Source: Arachis hypogaea
Lineage: Eukaryota; Streptophyta; Magnoliopsida; Fabales; Fabaceae
NCBI RefSeq assembly: GCF_003086295.3
Contig: NC_092051.1
Location: forward strand, 75,765,772-75,829,771
Reading direction: 5' to 3'
Length of the DNA: 64,000 nt
In this document: positions 59,991 through 64,000 of the stretch, in pieces
Layout of the letters: each line of letters opens with the position of its first letter
How positions within the stretch are numbered: the first letter of the stretch is position 1
Made by a program: the position numbers and the translations under genes
Notes under the pieces: model-generated
What the model was told of the DNA's origin: nothing
Seen by the model: the letters and a program-made list of their open reading frames with translations, nothing else
Databases searched by the model: none

Positions 59991-61350
59991 AGTGGAAGGG
60001 GCGTCCTCCCCCTCTATTGAGATCTCTGAAACCTTTCCGGATGAGCATTTGTTCGCCATTCAGGAAATACCATAGTTCGCAGACGTTGCAAACTATAAAG
60101 CTGCAAGGTTCATACCCAAGGCATACAGCAGGCAACAAAAGAAAAAATTAATTTCTGATGCAAAGTACTACTTGTGGGATGAACCCTATCTCTTTAAGAG
60201 ATGTGCAGACGGAATAATACGTAGGTGTGTGCCTAGAGAAGAAGCACAGAGGATCCTATGGCATTGCCATGGATCACAATATGGAGGCCATTTCGGAGGA
60301 GAGCGAATAGCCACCAAGGTCCTCCAATGTGGTTTCTACTAGCCTACACTCTACAGAGATTCCCGAGAGTTTGTGCGTAACTGTGACAGTTGCCAGAGAG
60401 CTGGTAATTTGCCTCATAGTTACGCCATGCCTCAACAAGGAATCTTGGAGATCGAGTTGTTTGACGTATGGGGAATTGATTTCATGGGGCCTTTCCCACC
60501 ATCATACTCAAACACTTATATTCTGGTGGCAGTTGACTATGTATCAAAATGGGTAGAGGCCATTGCCACACCCACCAATGATACTAAAACAGTACTGAAA
60601 TTCCTCCAGAAACATATATTCAGCAGATTTGGTGTCTCTAGGGTACTAATCAGTGATGGGGGCACTCACTTCTGTAACAAACAGCTTTACTCCGCCATGG
60701 TCCGGTATGGGATTCGCCACAATGTGGCAACTCCATATCATCCACAGACAAATGGGCAAGCTGAAGTTTCTAACAGAGAACTGAAAAGAATCCTAGAACG
60801 GACTGAAAGTACCTGTAGAAAGGATTGGGCACGAAGCTTGGATGATGCTCTGTGGGCTTACAGAACAGCATTCAAGACTCCTATAGGGACCTCTCCGTAC
60901 CAACTTGTGTATGGTAAGGCTTGTCACCTGCCCGTGGAACTGGAACATAAGGCCTACTGGGCAACCAGATTCCTAAACTTTGATGCCAAATTAGCTGGAG
61001 AAAAAAGATTGCTCCAGCTGAATGAGCTAGAGGAATTCAGATTCACTGCTTTTGAAAATGCCAAGCTTTATAAAGAGAAATCTAAAAGGTGGCATGACAG
61101 AAAGCTGTCATCTAGAATCTTTGAACCAGGACAAAAGGTTCTGTTGTTTAACTCTAGGCTCAGGATATTCCCAGGAAAATTGAAATCCCGGTGGAGGGGA
61201 CCATAGATGATTACAAGTGTATCACCATATGGTTATGTGGAGCTTCAAGACATTGATTCTGATAAGAAGTTCATTGTTAATAGACAGAGAATCAAGCGCT
61301 ATCTTGAAGGCAATGTTGAGCAAGAGTGCTCAAGGCTGAAGCTAGATTAA
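59991..61350 (+). pseudogene. pol: Integrase of element H
   Basis: Same frame as RNase H, stops at 60073, about 60340 and 61204, natural end at 61348-61350. HHCC domain (GGHFGGERIATKVL, CDSCQ); catalytic Asp in GIDFMGPF (60478), Asp in ISDGGTHF (60655) and Glu in GQAEVSNRE (60763); then [15 protein letters not shown] and [10 protein letters not shown] (GPY/F module). Only nonsense changes separate it from a full frame. Confidence 0.92.
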
Positions 61351-61362
61351 AAGCTCAGCAAG

Positions 61363-61409
61363 GTCCAGCTAAAGACAATAAAGAAGCGCTTGCTGGGAGG
61401 CAACCTAGC
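61363..61409 (+). other. Post-pol double hairpin, element H
   Basis: GTC-cagctaaa-GAC (61363-61376) then GCTGGG-AGGCAA-CCTAGC (61392-61409, one G-T pair), 13 bases after the pol stop. Confidence 0.65.
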
Positions 61410-61565
61410 CATTGGCATCACTTCCTCTAAGCATTTTTCCCTATTCTTGATTTTATTTGTTTATATAAAGTTCATTGATACTAAGGTAAAGAGTCAATTG
61501 CATAAGTTTACAGGGTTACAGAAGGATTCAGCACACAAAACAGAGAAAAAGAGCTCACTGGCAAA

Positions 61566-61862
61566 AAAACGCCAGTAAGAGGCACAATTGGGCGTTCAAC
61601 GCCCAAAAGAAGCATCCACTGGGCGTTGAACGCCAGTAAGGATAGCTATCTGGGCGTTAAACGCCAGAAAGAAGCATCTTCTGGGCATTGAACGCCAGAA
61701 AGAAGCTCCTTCTGGGCGTTTAACGCCAGATTTACAGCGTCCTGGGCGTTCAGAAAAACGCCCAGTGACAAAGGAGTTCCTGGCGTTCAATGCCAGAAAG
61801 AAGCAACAGCTGGGCGTTGAACGCCCAGGAGAAACAGCAATTGGGCGTTAAACGCCCAAAAC
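61566..61862 (+). repeat. Nine-copy GGCGTT/AACGCC hairpin array, element H
   Basis: Nine inverted repeats such as CTGGGCGTTGAACGCCAG, spaced about 30-40 bases, with spacers like AAAGAAGCATCTT. The central base of GTT-N-AAC varies (A, C, G or T) while the arms stay paired; one copy has a longer loop. Confidence 0.92.
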
Positions 61863-62398
61863 ATGCAGCGTTTAGGCCTTTAATTCCAGGATGGTGGGGA
61901 GGAGGTAATTTCGTTTTTACTTCATATTTTTCATTTTAATTTTCATGTTTCAATTCATGATTTCTTGCATAAATATGTTACAAACCCTGATTTCTAAAAT
62001 CCCTAATTTCTAAAAACCCTACTTTAAAAATATCAAATGTATCTTAATCCATAAGCACAAATCCTTTTTTCAATCCAATTCAACTCTTTTTCAAATTTTC
62101 AAAACAAATCTATCTCTTTTCATTCAAAAATCTTTTCAACTAATCAATATCTTTTTTAAATCTCCATATTATCTTTTTCAAAAATCCAAATTTATCTTTT
62201 TTAAATATCTTTTATATCTCTTTAATTTTAAATTATATCTTTTCTTATCATACTTATTTCTTTTTAAATTATATCTTCTATCTTATCTTTCTCCCTATTT
62301 TCGAAAACCCACCCCCTCCCTTTTAAAAACACATTCGGCCTCCCTCCTCTCATCCACCATTCAACACTCGCTCCCCTTCTATCCCTCTCCTTTCTTTC
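61863..62398 (+). other. Non-coding stretch after the H hairpin array
   Basis: AT-rich with ATCTTTTTCAAA-type repeats and a C-rich end (CCACCCCCTCCC). No ORF or other feature seen. Confidence 0.5.
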
Positions 62399-62440
62399 TT
62401 TTGCTTGAGGACAAGCAAACCTCTAAGTTTGGTGTGTTTA
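62399..62440 (+). other. AGGA hairpin and purine-rich motif, element H
   Basis: TTTGCTTG-AGGA-CAAGCAAA (62400-62419, 8-bp stem) then CTAAGTTTGGTGTG. It is the H counterpart of the hairpin-polypurine module in B, D and F, here just before ORF3. Confidence 0.7.
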
Positions 62441-62471
62441 TCCGTGATCACTAAACTATACCCACTAAGAT

Positions 62472-63604
62472 CATGGCTCCTAAACGAAACAACCCACTCC
62501 AAGAGGCAAGAAAGAGAGCATTCCAAAACCACTTTGGAATCAAGGGAGGTTCTTAACCAAAGAACATTCAGACCATTACTACAAAATAATGGGTCTAAGA
62601 TCAGTGATCCCGGAAGTCAAGTTCGATCTGAAAGAAGATGAATATCCGGAGATCCAAGAGCAGATTCAAAATAGGAACTGGGAAGTCCTAGCTAATCCTG
62701 AAACTAAAATGGGAAGGAATATGGTTCAGGAATTCTACACTAATCTGTGGCAAACAGACAGGCAGAGAATATCTGGAACTGCCCTCTATGACTATCGAAC
62801 TTTGGTCAGAGGAAAGATTGTTCACATCCACCCTGACAAAATCAGGGAGATCTTTAAGCTACCTCAGCTGAAAGATGACCCAGACTCCTTCAATAGGAGA
62901 ATGATGAGAACAAACAAGGGCCTGGATAAGATTCTAGAGGATATATGCAACCCTGGAGTCAGGTAGCCCACCAACAGCAAGGGTGTCCCAAATCAACTCA
63001 AGAGAGAAGATCTCAAACCAATCGCCAGAGGTTGGCTGGACTTCATTGGGCGTTCTATATTGCCCACAAGCAACCGTTCTGAAGTCACTGTTAAAAGAGC
63101 AGTGATGATCCATTGCATTATGTTGGGAAAAGAAGTAGAAGTTCATCAACTGATCCCATCTGAATTTTACATACTTGCTAACAAGAAATCCAAGGATACC
63201 AGGTTGGCTTATCCAAGCTTAATCTCTATGCTCTGCAAAGATGCTGGAGTAAAGATGGGAATAACAGAGTATATCTCAGTGGAGCAACCAATCACTAAAA
63301 TCACAATGGAAAAACAACAAATGCAGGATGACCCCACCAAGAGGAGGGCGCAAGAATTCCTCTCAGAAGTCCCTCAATTTGAATATTGGGAACAGCTTGA
63401 AGCATCTGTTACCAAGTTGCAAGAATTTATGGACCAAATAAAGGAAGAACAGCAAAATCAAAAGAGTATGCTCTGCAAACTGCTCAGGGAACAAGAAGAG
63501 CAGGGGCATGACTTAAAGGAACTGAAGCGTCAGAAGTTATCTCTTGAAGGACCAAGCACTCCACAGACTAGAGGAACATCCACATCCCAAACTCAAGGTT
63601 GTTG
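62472..63604 (+). pseudogene. ORF3 of element H (plant transposon-type protein)
   Basis: The probable start is ATG 62472 (MAPKRNNPLQEARKR, basic). A TAA and a small shift near 62555 precede the frame that is open from 62589, with one further TAG at 62964. The domain shows GRNMVQEFYTNLW, LVRGKIVHIHPDKI and VKRAVMIHCIMLGKEV, matching ORF3 of B and D in pattern. The C-terminal part (FEYWEQLEASVTKLQEF, QKSMLCKLLREQEEQ) looks like a coiled coil. No membrane segment. Unknown function. Confidence 0.75.
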
Positions 63605-64000
63605 AGCCCTAATCTTAGCCTTAACTCTGTGATAATTGTTCTTATTTGAGTTCTACCTTAGTAGTTATAGTGGTAATTAGTAGTTATTTTATCTCTAATT
63701 AAGCTATAATTTATTTTTCTCATCATCATTAAACATGAATAAAATAGAAGATTTTCTTTAGGATAAGGAGGCAATATTTTTCGAATTTTTAATACAAGAA
63801 ATTTTGATTAATTACATGTGGTGGCAATGCTTTCTGCCTTCTGAATGAATGCTTGAACAGTGCATATGTCTTTGGAATTTGATGTTCTTGAATGTTAAAT
63901 ATGTTGGCTCTTGAAAGAATGATAAACATGAGACATGTTATTGGTAATCTGAAAAATCATAAAAATGATTCTTGAAGCAAGAAAAAGCAGTGAATACAAA
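63605..64000 (+). other. 3' non-coding region of element H, cut by window end
   Basis: AT-rich, no ORF. No polypurine tract or LTR start is reached. Confidence 0.6.

Larger units (their letters stand above)
53817..64000 (+). mobile_element. Element H: autonomous-type Ty3/gypsy element, 3' end outside window
   Basis: 5' LTR, a perfect tRNA-Asp primer site, gag, protease, RT-RNase H, integrase, double hairpin, a repeat array, ORF3 and 3' non-coding sequence, in that order. The 3' LTR is not reached. Coding parts have about eight stops and two clear frameshifts. Confidence 0.9.

Noticed and set aside
61566..61862. Nine short repeats with spacers resembling a CRISPR array
   Set aside because: The spacers are near copies of each other and the array lies between pol and ORF3 of a retrotransposon.

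Overview
This is plant nuclear DNA made almost entirely of nested LTR retrotransposons. I found no host gene, tRNA, rRNA or CRISPR array. The elements have plant Ty3/gypsy gag-pol with primer sites matching the 3' end of plant tRNA-Asp, a third ORF between pol and the 3' LTR (Athila/Tat-like layout), LTRs starting TGATAAACC, and arrays of GGCGTT/AACGCC. From memory these motifs suggest a legume, most likely Arachis (peanut). No host gene is present to confirm that.

Layout (letters are my own labels). 1-1407: one LTR of a minus-strand element of family F. 1408-2477: 3' end of pol and 3' non-coding DNA of an E-type element. 2478-3400: LTR fragment. 3401-27780: minus-strand element A, with a non-gag ORF1 and one LTR. 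A is broken by solo LTR S (4189-6609) and by plus-strand element B (8875-26954). B is a decayed autonomous-type element (LTR, gag-pro, RT-RNaseH, integrase, ORF3, LTR), and its ORF3 is split by a 5.2-kb LTR-like insertion T (17838-22994). 27781-28770: leader and gag piece of element G. 28771-32821: LTR and gag of E1. 32822-39858: LTR and gag-pol of E2, cut inside the integrase C-terminus by F (39859-52389). F's LTR is itself split by element D (40674-51273). 52390-53810: another minus-strand LTR fragment. 53817-64000: element H (LTR, gag, pol, repeat array, ORF3), running off the window.

B, E2 and H encode the usual gag, protease, RT, RNase H and integrase, all disabled by stops and a few frameshifts. 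A and D have no gag-pol. They carry an ORF1 of unknown function, and D also has a nearly intact ORF3. D shares its LTR start, primer site, ORF3, 3' region and two stem-loop modules with B, so it looks like a non-autonomous partner mobilised in trans. Nesting order (oldest to youngest) reads G, E1, E2, F, D on the right and A, then B and S, then T on the left.

The most interesting signals are two structured modules that recur in different elements with changed stem bases but preserved pairing. One is a stem closed by an AGGA loop just before the polypurine motif. The other is a double hairpin just after pol or ORF1. Further points are inverted-repeat arrays a fixed distance upstream of the TATA box in four LTR families, and the same integration site (GTGGC inside pol) at both ends of the window in an order that implies duplication.
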